Program-made: the position numbers and the translations under genes
Notes under the pieces: generated by a model
Told to the model about the DNA's origin: nothing
Seen by the model: the letters and a program-made list of their open reading frames with translations, nothing else
Database searches by the model: none
NCBI RefSeq assembly: GCF_900111125.1
Contig: NZ_FOGE01000013.1
Span: forward strand, 62,001 to 126,000
DNA from: Sphingobium sp. YR768
GTDB lineage: Bacteria > Pseudomonadota > Alphaproteobacteria > Sphingomonadales > Sphingomonadaceae
Direction of reading: 5' to 3'
Length of the DNA: 64,000 bases
In this document: positions 18,601-27,055 of the stretch, in pieces
Layout: each line of letters begins with the position of its first letter
Numbering within the stretch: position 1 is the stretch's first letter

Positions 18601-18763
18601 GCGCCGGTTGCCGATCGCCGATTCCGATCGGCGCGTCACGCATCGCGGTGCGCAGGCCAGTGACCACTGCAGACGTCGCTATGTCCGCAGCCAGGGCGTG
18701 CGGAGCGGCCCACCCAACGATGGCGCCTGTAGCCAGGAACGAACGGCGATCAACAGCGGGCAT
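15689..18763 (-). CDS. Alpha-L-rhamnosidase, GH78, Tat-exported
   Basis: 1024 residues, the usual length for bacterial GH78. A twin-arginine signal is at the start (VDRRSFLATGAIVGWAAP, cleavage after ALA). An N-terminal Bac_rhamnosid_N region begins ISWR-like (PALSWRVEGGEG), then carbohydrate-binding beta domains, and the (alpha/alpha)6 catalytic domain from about residue 560 with the family's best motif PTDCPQRDERLGWTGDAQ, which carries the catalytic acid. It releases terminal L-rhamnose from plant glycosides. The neighbouring GH1 enzyme would remove the next glucose, as needed for rutinosides or neohesperidosides. Confidence 0.92.
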   Translation of the reverse strand: MPAVDRRSFLATGAIVGWAAPHALAADIATSAVVTGLRTAMRDAPIGIGDRQPALSWRVEGGEGAMQAAYRVLVASSAATLKQDRGDLWDSGRTESANCTGILYAGSPLHSGQTCHWKVQMWDQAGKPCWSTPATWDMGLLEPGDWLGDWLAVEDATERDDRVAGTQWVGGAAPSPAAQRSFRLAFRSGSGEALLTIHGDGVMSRLMLDGAPITLPTRDPNAFGGAPATRMSLRLSAGDHVLRVDIAPTPGFFVKPFVSLAAQIRLDGAAGARISTGWETRLGDKGDWVAASPLDKQPVFPWPPTPARLLRRAFANRGGVTRARIYVAALGGYRLWLNGRRVDEDELQGEPANYAAHIPYRVHDVTSLVQDGDNVIGAMVGDGYYASYQAPNGRYAFGEAPRRLRLMLEITRLDGRIDHVTSDDDWRHTRAPVLMSEIYAGEDQDLRLWPKGWNQPGFDDARWDRVWNAPAPTAPCVAALADPVRATRSLGPLSIRSMGQSRHIVDFGQNFAGRVRLRVKGKAGQLVSVRHAEVLSAEGELDRSNLRAARAEDRYQLSGTADVETLEPVFSYQGFRYVEVDGVAALTNSMIAGIQLSSAMPETGTFRIDAPTVQKLWLNTLWSQRSNFTGIPTDCPQRDERLGWTGDAQIFWDAASFNMDVGAFTRSYSRILRAAQGANGAYPLWAPSSEGLGWGTDSATPGWADAGVMLPYIAYLHSGDRKVVDENWDAMTAYVGGILAANPDGLWNNKRGADLGDWLALDAQSPMDETTPKALIGTAMLARSLDQVAQMAAWTGRTADAARWRTQHGRVRDAFAKAFVRADGTVGNGSHCSYILALRLGLVPIALRAKAGGLLAADIRRRGTLLSTGFLGTPLALDALADVGETGLAWDLLLRTDFPSWGYMVKRGATTIWERWNGDTGDVAMNSFNHYALGAVCGFLYRRVAGIDPIEPGFAKFRVAPVLDSRIVRFGARVDSVRGCIETQWSYLEGRVQLELTVPPNSSAEVLLAQDHRTVGPGKHRLSF

Positions 18764-18804
18764 GGGACGGTCCTTGGCGAGGCGTGAGGAAAGTAAAGTG
18801 CGCG

Positions 18805-20109
18805 CTAGAGGCTATTGTCGCGCGCGTAGCGCCCCAGATGCAATCCGCTAGGCTTCATGGTGCGGCGGAAGGTCGTTCGATCGACCGCGACCAGCCCGAA
18901 TTGCGCGGTATAGGCACGGTTCCATTCGAAATTGTCGAGCAGCGACCAGTGGATATAGCCCCGCACATCGATGCCATCGGCGATCGCGCGGCCAAGGCCG
19001 GCAAGGCTGCCGTCGATGAAGGCGACGCGGCGGCTGTCGTCGGTGGTCGCCACGCCATTTTCCGACACGATCACCGGGCGACCCGTCGCCTTCGCGACCC
19101 AGCGGACGGTCGCTTCGAGCGCTTGCGGGTAGAATTCCGTATCGGCCTGGGTCAATTCCACGCCCTTTGGCGGTTGCAGGTCCATATCCTTGCCGACGAC
19201 GGCCCGGCCATAGGTCTGGACGCCGACGAAATCATCCTTCGCCACTGCCTCGAACCAGGGGGCATAGACATGGGCGATCTTGCGCTGAAGACCGCTCGGG
19301 TCAGGCCCGGCCTGCTCATCGGCAACGGCCAGGCTAAGGCCAAGTTGCAGGTCTGGCCGCACCGCCTTGATCGCGTCCACCGCGCGGCGATGCGCCTCAG
19401 CCTGGATCGGGGCGGCAAGCGCAGCATCGAAGACGGGCGTGGAGGAGAAGCGATCGCTGCCCACCGCCTTGGCGGCGGCGGCATTGCCCTGGGCGAAATA
19501 GGGCATCGTCGCGCGGAAGGCGGGTTGCCAGGACAATTGTGCCGCCAGATTGGGCTCGTTGAATGTCAGACCATGGCTGTAATTGGTCCCCAGCGCCTTG
19601 GCCGCCCGCTCGCAAAAACGCAGGAAATGGTCGATATTGGCGGTTTCTTCCCATCCGCCCTTCGCCGCGAACCATCGCGGCACGGTGAAATGGGAATAGG
19701 TGACGAAGGGCTTTAGCCCCAAATCCGCGCAACCTTCCACCATGCGACGATAATGATCGAGCGCTGCTATCGAAAATTCGCCGGGTGCAGGCTCGATCCG
19801 CGACCATTCGATGCCGAACCGATAGCAGTTGAGCCCCATCTGCTTGACCAGCGCCATGTCCTCGCGCCAGCGATGATAGCTGTCGCAGGCATCGCCCGAA
19901 GGCGCGGCGAAGGCATTGGGCTGGAGATGCTCCATGACCCAGCTGTCGCTGTTGACGTTACCGCCCTCCACCTGGTGACCGGCGGTCGCCGCGCCCCAAA
20001 GAAAATCGGGGCGCAGCTTTCGCCTGGCGGCCAGCGCTGGTCCCGCCAGCGTTGCAGCCAGGCTGCTGCCTGCCAGATGGATCATCGTTCGACGGGATAT
20101 GGAAAGCAT
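18805..20109 (-). CDS. Beta-glucosidase, GH1, with twin-arginine signal
   Basis: 434 residues. The start shows MLSISRRTMIHLAGSS, a Tat-like signal ending GPALA, so it is probably periplasmic, which is uncommon for GH1. Catalytic acid/base Glu is in HGLTFNEPN and the nucleophile Glu in PVIVSENGV. The N-terminal GH1 signature FLWGAATAGHQVEGG and the YRFGIEWSRIEP strand are present. It removes beta-linked glucose (or galactose/fucose) from non-reducing ends. It lies 11 bp after the TonB receptor stop and 41 bp before the GH78 start, in one operon. Confidence 0.92.
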   Translation of the reverse strand: MLSISRRTMIHLAGSSLAATLAGPALAARRKLRPDFLWGAATAGHQVEGGNVNSDSWVMEHLQPNAFAAPSGDACDSYHRWREDMALVKQMGLNCYRFGIEWSRIEPAPGEFSIAALDHYRRMVEGCADLGLKPFVTYSHFTVPRWFAAKGGWEETANIDHFLRFCERAAKALGTNYSHGLTFNEPNLAAQLSWQPAFRATMPYFAQGNAAAAKAVGSDRFSSTPVFDAALAAPIQAEAHRRAVDAIKAVRPDLQLGLSLAVADEQAGPDPSGLQRKIAHVYAPWFEAVAKDDFVGVQTYGRAVVGKDMDLQPPKGVELTQADTEFYPQALEATVRWVAKATGRPVIVSENGVATTDDSRRVAFIDGSLAGLGRAIADGIDVRGYIHWSLLDNFEWNRAYTAQFGLVAVDRTTFRRTMKPSGLHLGRYARDNSL

Positions 20110-20120
20110 CTGGGTCGCCT

Positions 20121-22448
20121 TTAAAAACGGAACTGAATGTTGGCGCCGATGGTGCGCACGGAATCAAACCCGAATTGCTGCTGATAGGAGGCGACGCCCG
20201 CGATAGCGTCGCCCGCGTCCAGTCCGATGAAATTAGGATTATATTCGTTCGTGCAATTCTTGCAGAAGATCGAAAGCAGCATCCCGTTGTCCAGCCGCAC
20301 GCCCGCGCTGGCCCCGATCAGGTCCAGCGTCGGTACGGTAGCGCCGGGCGCGCCGTTAATCAGATAGTTGATCGCCGTGCGATGATACCAGTTGCCCTCG
20401 ATAAAGGGATGCACCGTCCCTGACGTCTGCACTTCATACATCGCCTGCACGGACGACGTGAATTTCGGCGCTGTGGGCGTACGGCGGCCGCGCGCGTTGA
20501 ACGATCCCGTGGCCGCGCAACTGGGTGTCGCCTGGCCAGGATAACATTCTGCGCCGGCAAAATCGTCGAACTTGGAATTGAGGAACGTCGCCGACCCGTT
20601 GATCGAGAGCCCCCGCAGCGGGTTGGTGTTCACGGTCAGTTCGACGCCCTTGCTCGTCACCGACGCCGCGTTCTGGACGATGAAACTTTGCAGCTGGGTG
20701 TCGAGCGACTGGGTCTGATAATTGTCGAACTTGGTGTGGAAGGCGGACGCATTGACGATCAGGCGGCGATTGAACCAGCTCGTCTTGAACCCGATTTCAG
20801 CGGTGTTCGACTTTTCCGGTTGCACCACCAACGGCGCATTGGCGGTCGCGCCGGTATCGTTGAAGCCTGGCCCCTTGTAACCACGGCCGTAGGAACCGTA
20901 GATCATGGCGTCGCGGGTCACCTGATACTGGCCGCCGGCGCGCCAGCTGAAGTCGGTATTGCCGAAACTCTCCGATATGGCGCCCGGCACGCCCAGCGTG
21001 ACGAAATAAGCGCCCCGATTTTGATCCAGGTCGATGCTGATCTCATCGCGCGTCACGCGGCCGCCGGCGAACAGCTTGAACTGGTCGGTGACGGCGAATG
21101 TCAGCTGGCCAAAGGCGGCATAGCTGTCGGTCTTCATGCTATAGACATTGTCGCGACCCAGAAAATAGCTGTTGCTGGTCGAACAGGTGGGTGGGAAGGC
21201 GCCAGGCACGGCGGCCGCGCCGACGCAGAAGGGGAAGCTGGGCAGCAGGAAATCGGGCAGGTAGTTATTGCCCGCAATCTGGCTGCTCTGCTTGATGGTG
21301 GAATGGAAATAATAGAGGCCAGCCTGGCCTGACAGACGATTGTCCACCGGCAGGGCTACGCGCAGTTCGTTGGAAAACTGGTCGTAATCGGCATTGGATC
21401 GATTGATGTTCGCGCCATTGCTGTTGGTGAAATCGACATCCAGCTGCGAATCGAAATTATAGAATTTCCACGCGGCGATGTTGCTGACGACCAGCCCGCT
21501 GTCGGCCGTATAGGTCAGCGCAGCCTGAGCCCCACCCAGTTTCAGGTCGCGCCAGAAGCCGCCATCGCCTGCAACGGTGAAATTGCGGTCGCCTGCGACG
21601 ATGCCAGAAGCGGCCAAGGGGCCGGCATTGATGCTACCAGCGCCTAGCTGTCGATAGCTACGGTCGAAAACACCCGCAACACCATGGGATTCGGCATATT
21701 CACCGATCACATAGAATTCCAGCGCGGGCGTGATCTCCTGCAAATATTTGGCGCGGATGCCATATTGTTTGCGATCCAGATCGTTGCGCACGCCGCCGGC
21801 GCCGACAAAATTGGTGCCTGGCTCTTCGATGGAATAGGTGCCGTTGACGCGCAGCGCGCCGGTGTCGCCAACCGGGATATTGACCGTCTGGCGTGCGATG
21901 GCGGACCATGACGCATCGCTGCTACCCGGCGTGTCGCGATTGTTCAGTTCGAGGTTCGTTTCGCTGGCGAACGTGCCGATCTTTGGGCGGGTCGATACGA
22001 CGTTGAGCAGGCCGGCCGACGCATTCTTGCCGAACAACAGACCCTGCGGCCCGTTGAGCACTTCGACGCGCTCTACATCGTTGAACAGGCCCTGGGTCAG
22101 GAACGGTCGGCCCAGATTGACGTCGTCCAGCGCGGTTGCGACGCTCGAATCGATCGTCGTAGCGAAGGCCTGGGTGCCCACGCCGCGGATCGCGAAACTA
22201 TTGTCGCTGCCAACCTGCAGGCTGGGGGCGGCGAGCGCGACCTGGGTAAGGTCGTTGAGGTTGCGGGACTTGAGCGTATCGCCGCCAAGCGCGGTCACGC
22301 TGACGGGGACATCCTGCAACCGTTCGGCCCGGCGCTGGGCCGTGACGACGATTTCGGCGACGCCTTCGCTGGACTGGGCGGTTTGCGCCTGGACCGGCTG
22401 AACCACCGCGATCAGGCTGGCGCCCGCGAACAATATTGCTTTCCGCAT
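20121..22448 (-). CDS. TonB-dependent receptor for the glycoside operon
   Basis: About 775 residues, starting MRKAILFAGASLIAVVQ with signal cleavage after VQAQ. A TonB box-like segment EIVVTAQRR is followed by the plug (LQDVPVSVTALGGD, RVEVLNGPQGLLFGKNASAG) and a 22-strand barrel ending in phenylalanine (GANIQFRF). It resembles the large sphingomonad receptor group used for plant compounds rather than siderophores. The frame is open to 22658, but the residues before MRKA have no signal sequence, so 22448 is the start. First gene of the operon with GH1, GH78 and esterase; it should import the glycoside or its products. Confidence 0.92.
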   Translation of the reverse strand: MRKAILFAGASLIAVVQPVQAQTAQSSEGVAEIVVTAQRRAERLQDVPVSVTALGGDTLKSRNLNDLTQVALAAPSLQVGSDNSFAIRGVGTQAFATTIDSSVATALDDVNLGRPFLTQGLFNDVERVEVLNGPQGLLFGKNASAGLLNVVSTRPKIGTFASETNLELNNRDTPGSSDASWSAIARQTVNIPVGDTGALRVNGTYSIEEPGTNFVGAGGVRNDLDRKQYGIRAKYLQEITPALEFYVIGEYAESHGVAGVFDRSYRQLGAGSINAGPLAASGIVAGDRNFTVAGDGGFWRDLKLGGAQAALTYTADSGLVVSNIAAWKFYNFDSQLDVDFTNSNGANINRSNADYDQFSNELRVALPVDNRLSGQAGLYYFHSTIKQSSQIAGNNYLPDFLLPSFPFCVGAAAVPGAFPPTCSTSNSYFLGRDNVYSMKTDSYAAFGQLTFAVTDQFKLFAGGRVTRDEISIDLDQNRGAYFVTLGVPGAISESFGNTDFSWRAGGQYQVTRDAMIYGSYGRGYKGPGFNDTGATANAPLVVQPEKSNTAEIGFKTSWFNRRLIVNASAFHTKFDNYQTQSLDTQLQSFIVQNAASVTSKGVELTVNTNPLRGLSINGSATFLNSKFDDFAGAECYPGQATPSCAATGSFNARGRRTPTAPKFTSSVQAMYEVQTSGTVHPFIEGNWYHRTAINYLINGAPGATVPTLDLIGASAGVRLDNGMLLSIFCKNCTNEYNPNFIGLDAGDAIAGVASYQQQFGFDSVRTIGANIQFRF

Positions 22449-22464
22449 CCTATCCCCCCTCGAT

Positions 22465-22481
22465 GTGCAGATCCTCTGCAC
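22465..22481. promoter_or_regulatory. Operator candidate GTGCAG-N5-CTGCAC
   Basis: A perfect six-base inverted repeat, GTGCAG at 22465-22470 and CTGCAC at 22476-22481, 17 bp in total. It lies 10 bases past the -10 element of the receptor promoter on the minus strand, that is around the transcription start, where a repressor would block. The TetR made by the adjacent gene is the obvious partner. Confidence 0.55.
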
Positions 22482-22490
22482 TTGCTCCCC

Positions 22491-22519
22491 GCATAAATCT
22501 TTGACATACAAACCGTCAA
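22491..22519 (-). promoter_or_regulatory. Promoter of the TonB receptor operon
   Basis: On the minus strand TTGACG (22514-22519) is followed after exactly 17 bases by TTATGC (22491-22496), a sigma-70-like -35/-10 pair. On the plus strand TTGACA at 22501-22506 inside the same stretch is a possible -35 for the divergent TetR gene, so the two promoters would overlap. Confidence 0.5.
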
Positions 22520-22533
22520 TCCTGATTGTTGTT

Positions 22534-22549
22534 ATGGATATCGATCCAT
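22534..22549. promoter_or_regulatory. Palindrome ATGGAT-ATCG-ATCCAT
   Basis: A perfect six-base inverted repeat with a four-base spacer just upstream of the receptor -35. It is 90 bp before the TetR start and could be a second site for TetR or an activator site. Confidence 0.4.
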
Positions 22550-22639
22550 TTTCGTTATACATCCCGACGAGCGGGAAAAGCTGAGAAAGCAGGATCGGTG
22601 GGTGCGGCATAAGCCGTGGGCACCAGGAAGGAAGATCAG

Positions 22640-23281
22640 ATGCAGGACCTTGCCGCACCCCAGCCCCGTCGGACCCAGGAGGAGCGTACCGCCACCACCC
22701 GCATGGCGCTAATCGACGCCACGATCGCCGTGATCGGAAAATGGGGCTATGCGGGCGCCAGCACCACGCTCATCGCGCAGACAGCGGGCGTCAGCCGCGG
22801 CGCCATGCTGCATCATTTCCCGACGCGGGCGGTATTGATGGCCGATGTCGTGCGCTATGTCTTCGATCATGAAATGGCAGAATATGAGGATATCCGCGTG
22901 CGCACGGGACTTGGCGATCATCTTTACGACTGGCCTCGCATGCTGTGGTCCGTGCTGGGCCGCACGTCGGGCATGGCCGTACTGGAGATATTGCAGGCAA
23001 CACGCAGCGATCCCGAACTGGCGGCGCTGGTCGTGCCGATGCAGGAGGCGGTCGAACGATCGGCGCTGGCCGTGATGCGGGGCGCCTTTGGCGGAGACGA
23101 GGCGCAGGCCCTGGCGGTCATGCGCCTGATGGTGTGGTCGGTTCGCGGCCTGTCCATCGCGGAGCGCTATCTGCCCCACCGCGCGGAGACCGAGGACGCC
23201 ATCGAGTTGCTCGGCCGCCTGTTGCAACAGGCGGCGCCCGGCGGGCAGATAGCGGAACTGGGGCCGTTGCTGGCAAGATGA
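22640..23281 (+). CDS. TetR-family transcriptional regulator
   Basis: 213 residues. The N-terminal helix-turn-helix (TTRMALIDATIAVIGKWGYAGASTTLIAQTAGVSRGAMLHHFPTR region, residues about 20-65) is typical TetR, with a ligand-binding helical C-terminus. The start at 22640 follows GGAAGGAAG. It is divergent from the TonB receptor/glycosidase operon; the palindromes at 22465 and 22534 lie between them. Most likely a repressor relieved by a plant glycoside or its aglycone. Confidence 0.88.
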   Translation: MQDLAAPQPRRTQEERTATTRMALIDATIAVIGKWGYAGASTTLIAQTAGVSRGAMLHHFPTRAVLMADVVRYVFDHEMAEYEDIRVRTGLGDHLYDWPRMLWSVLGRTSGMAVLEILQATRSDPELAALVVPMQEAVERSALAVMRGAFGGDEAQALAVMRLMVWSVRGLSIAERYLPHRAETEDAIELLGRLLQQAAPGGQIAELGPLLAR

Positions 23282-23296
23282 TGGCGCTGGCTCCGG

Positions 23297-23796
23297 TCAC
23301 ACAGCGGCGGTCTCTTCCTCCCGCTGTACCCGGAACAGGCGCTGGATGAACTGGCGGGTCTGTCGTCCGCCCACGTCGCTGGCGATGTCCAGCATCGGCC
23401 GCCCCGGTTCCCGCGCGATCCGCCGCTGCTGCATCTCCAAGACGATCTGGTCTTCCTTGAAGGTGCGCGCAGTCTGTTCAAAGACGAGGTCGGGAATGTC
23501 CCCCTGGGTGATGTTGGTCGCCATCGACCAGAAATAATGCGTGGTGCTTACAGTTTCCGGCGTGATGCCGTGGAAACCCAGTGGCGACAGGGCATGCGAT
23601 CGATCGCCGTCATAGGCGCCCATGCCTTCGTCGCAGGCGCCGGTGTGGATGCGGATGAACGTCGGATGGAATTCGATTTCCTGCCAGCGATCGACCAGCC
23701 CGAAAAAGCCGGCCGCAGCGACATAGGTTTTCAGCGCTCCAGGTGCAGACGGTCCGCAATCAGGCAGGTGTCCACCAAGTTTGGCCGCTTTCCGTT
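23297..23796 (-). pseudogene. Rieske non-heme oxygenase alpha subunit, C-terminal fragment
   Basis: The frame reads KTYVAAAGFFGLVDRWQEI, EFHPTFIRIHTGACDEG, then LGFHGITPETVSTTHYFWS and DQIVLEMQQRRI. This is the C-terminal catalytic-domain end of vanillate-demethylase/toluenesulfonate-monooxygenase type oxygenases. The in-frame stop at 23795-23797 cuts it off; the Rieske cluster and the iron-binding His/His/Asp region are gone. The first ATG in the frame is at 23623, leaving only 108 residues. It is convergent with the TetR gene and about 180 bp beyond the aldehyde dehydrogenase stop. Confidence 0.65.
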
Positions 23797-23973
23797 ATCG
23801 CCGCGAAGGTCCGACTTTCCCGGGACCTTCCGTCCGGTAGCATCCCGCATTTCTCGAACGGTTTGAATCGCTTGAAGATCAATTAGGGTTGGAATTCGCG
23901 GCGAGAACTGCATTTGCTGTCTCGGCAAGGATCGATGCTGAACCGGCTGATGAGCCGGTTCGGCGTGAAGTCG

Positions 23974-25389
23974 TCAGTGATGGGCTTTGGCCCAAACGGA
24001 TTGGGCGTTGGTGAACTCGCGCAAACCGAAGTGCGAAAGTTCGCGTCCGTATCCGCTTTTCTTGACACCGCCGACCGGGATGCGGGCATTGGAAGCGCTG
24101 AAGCCGTTGATGAACACGCCGCCGGTTTCGAGCCGACGGGCGATCTGCCGCGCCTTGGCAACATCGGCCGTCCACAGATTGCCGCCCAGGCCATAGTCGC
24201 TGGTGTTGGCGAGCCGGATCGCATGCTCAAGGTCATCGGCGATCGTCAGCGCCGCGACCGGGCCGAACGTCTCCTCGTCGAACGCTGCCATTCCGGGAGC
24301 AACGTCGGCGAGGACGGTCGGGGCGTAGAAGTTCCCCGGTCCCTCGATCTCGTACCCGCCCAATAGCAGCGTCGCGCCTTGCGCAAGGGTGCGCTGGACC
24401 TGGCCGTGAAGTTCTGCGCGAAGATCCTTGCGCGCCATGGGGCCGATCTTCGTGGCAGGATCGCGCGGGTCGTCAATCTTCAGGTCGCGCGCGGCTGCCA
24501 CGAACTTCGCCGTGAAGGCTTCGGCGATAGGTCGCTCCAGGATGAAGCGCTTGGCCGCGAGGCAGACTTGGCCCGTGTTCTGGAACCGCGCCTCGATCGC
24601 CGCCTCCACCGCCAGGTCGATGTTGGCGTCCGCCAGCACTATGAAGGCGTCGCTGCCGCCCAGTTCGAGCAGGCTTTTCTTGAGCGCCTTCGCGGCGGTG
24701 GCGGCCACGGCTGCACCTGCCCGCATGCTGCCGGTCAGCGTGACGGCGGCGATGCGCGGATCCTCGATCACGCGGGCGACCGTCTCGTTGTCGGTGCTGA
24801 GGTTGGCGAACAGCCCCTTCGGAAAGCCCGCCGCTTCATAGGCCTGCTGCAAGGCAAAGGCGGATCCCATCACGTTGGGCGCGTGCTTGAGCAGGAACCC
24901 GTTGCCCGAGAGCATGATCGGCCCGGACGCCCGGATCACCTGCCATAGGGGAAAATTCCAGGGCATGACGGCCAGGATCGTGCCAATTGGCAGATAGGAC
25001 ACGTGGACCTGATCGCTTCCTTCGATCGACACGGGCTCGTCGCCCAGAATGGCGGGCCCGTTGTCCGCGATCCATTCGATCGTCGCGGCGCACTTCTCGA
25101 CTTCCGCGTGGGCCGCCTCGATCGGCTTGCCCATTTCGGACGTGATGAGGGCAGCCAGCGTCTCCGAGCGTACGCGCAGTGTCGTAGCAAGCCGGTGATA
25201 GGCGGCGACGCGTTCCGTCATCGGGGTGTCCCGCCACAGCCGGTAAGCGGCGGCACCGGCCTGGAGGACAGCTTCGACCTCTTCAGGGTTCTGATAGGGA
25301 TAGCGCGCGATCAGCGCGTCGTTGGCCGGGTCGCGCGATACGGCTTGGGATGCGAAGATCTCGGCGGGGTTGGTCAGTATGTCGGTCAT
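23974..25389 (-). CDS. NAD(P)-dependent aldehyde dehydrogenase (succinate-semialdehyde type)
   Basis: 471 residues. Motifs: MPWNFPLWQVIRASGPIM cofactor loop, FTGS-equivalent LTGSMRAGAAV, general-base Glu in LLELGGSDAF, catalytic Cys in NTGQVCLAAKR. The wording (YPYQNPEEVEAVL, MTERVAAYHRLA, SEMGKPIEAAHAEVEK) is that of the succinate-semialdehyde/short-chain ALDH group (GabD/Sad-like). It is the last gene of a minus-strand operon, 36 bp after the SDR. It should oxidise aldehydes released by the upstream enzymes. Confidence 0.9.
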   Translation of the reverse strand: MTDILTNPAEIFASQAVSRDPANDALIARYPYQNPEEVEAVLQAGAAAYRLWRDTPMTERVAAYHRLATTLRVRSETLAALITSEMGKPIEAAHAEVEKCAATIEWIADNGPAILGDEPVSIEGSDQVHVSYLPIGTILAVMPWNFPLWQVIRASGPIMLSGNGFLLKHAPNVMGSAFALQQAYEAAGFPKGLFANLSTDNETVARVIEDPRIAAVTLTGSMRAGAAVAATAAKALKKSLLELGGSDAFIVLADANIDLAVEAAIEARFQNTGQVCLAAKRFILERPIAEAFTAKFVAAARDLKIDDPRDPATKIGPMARKDLRAELHGQVQRTLAQGATLLLGGYEIEGPGNFYAPTVLADVAPGMAAFDEETFGPVAALTIADDLEHAIRLANTSDYGLGGNLWTADVAKARQIARRLETGGVFINGFSASNARIPVGGVKKSGYGRELSHFGLREFTNAQSVWAKAHH

Positions 25390-25425
25390 CGTGGGCTCCT
25401 GAGGACGGGGGGTGTGACTGGGCTG

Positions 25426-26166
<741 letters not shown>

Positions 26167-26220
26167 GTCGTCTTCCTTTTGCATGGAGTTGCGGGCGGCT
26201 TCCGGCCGCCCGCGGTTTGC

Positions 26221-26988
26221 TCAGCGGCTTGCGCGCGCTGCCTGCTCGATCACGTTGGCCACGGCGCGCGGCTGCGAGATGAAGACGGCGTGGCTGCCCT
26301 TGATCTCGGTCACGCTGGCACCGGCGTGGCGGTACATCGCGCGCTCGAGGTCGGGATTGATCATGCGGTCCTGCTGCGCGACGATCCCGTAGGCCGGCTT
26401 CGACTTCCACGCCGGAGCGGTGATGGGCGTGGACAGGATCGCCTTGTTCCACGGTACTTGCGAGATTGCCATGAACCGGGCCTGGGCAGGCGGCAGGTCG
26501 GCGGCGAAGTCGGCGGCAAAGCGGGCCGGGTCGATAAGCAGATAGCCGTCAGAGGTCGGGGCGATGCTCGTAGCGGCGGGCGGGTTCTTCTCGATCTGCG
26601 AGAGGATCGTATCGCCCTCGTCGGGCACGAAGCCAGCGACATAGACCAGGCTCGCGACGTGCAGGTTGTTTCCCGCCTCGGTGATGATCGCCCCGCCATA
26701 GCTGTGACCAACGAGCACGGCGCGGCCCTGAACACGGTCCAAGATACGGTTGGTCGCGGTGACGTCATCAACGAAGGAGGTTTCGGGCTCCTGGACGATG
26801 CTGACGGTGTAGCCGTCCTTCTCCAGGATCTCGGCGACCGGCTGCCAGCCCGACCCGTCCGCAAAGGCGCCATGGACGAGGACCACGTTGCGCACAGCGG
26901 GGGAAGCAGGCGCGGCAGGCGCGGCGGCGGCGAGGCCCGGGAATGCGATCAACGCAGCGGCTCCCAGGAAGGCATGGATAGTCTTCAT
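26221..26988 (-). CDS. Secreted alpha/beta hydrolase
   Basis: 255 residues with an alanine-rich signal peptide (MKTIHAFLGAAALIAF, cleavage near AAA). Core motifs are VVLVHGAFADGSGW, nucleophile elbow LVGHSYGGA, and C-terminal His in IKGSHAVFISQP. This is the EstC/salicylate-esterase-like group of small hydrolases often found near redox-stress regulators. The start follows AGGAGA. A longer frame to 27234 lacks the signal. It is in the minus-strand operon between the Old Yellow Enzyme and the SDR. Confidence 0.85.
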   Translation of the reverse strand: MKTIHAFLGAAALIAFPGLAAAAPAAPASPAVRNVVLVHGAFADGSGWQPVAEILEKDGYTVSIVQEPETSFVDDVTATNRILDRVQGRAVLVGHSYGGAIITEAGNNLHVASLVYVAGFVPDEGDTILSQIEKNPPAATSIAPTSDGYLLIDPARFAADFAADLPPAQARFMAISQVPWNKAILSTPITAPAWKSKPAYGIVAQQDRMINPDLERAMYRHAGASVTEIKGSHAVFISQPRAVANVIEQAARASR

Positions 26989-27055
26989 CGTACATCTCCT
27001 GTGCAACCGACCTTGCGGGTGGCTGACTGTGGTGGGGATCAGGTGTTGGGAAGGA

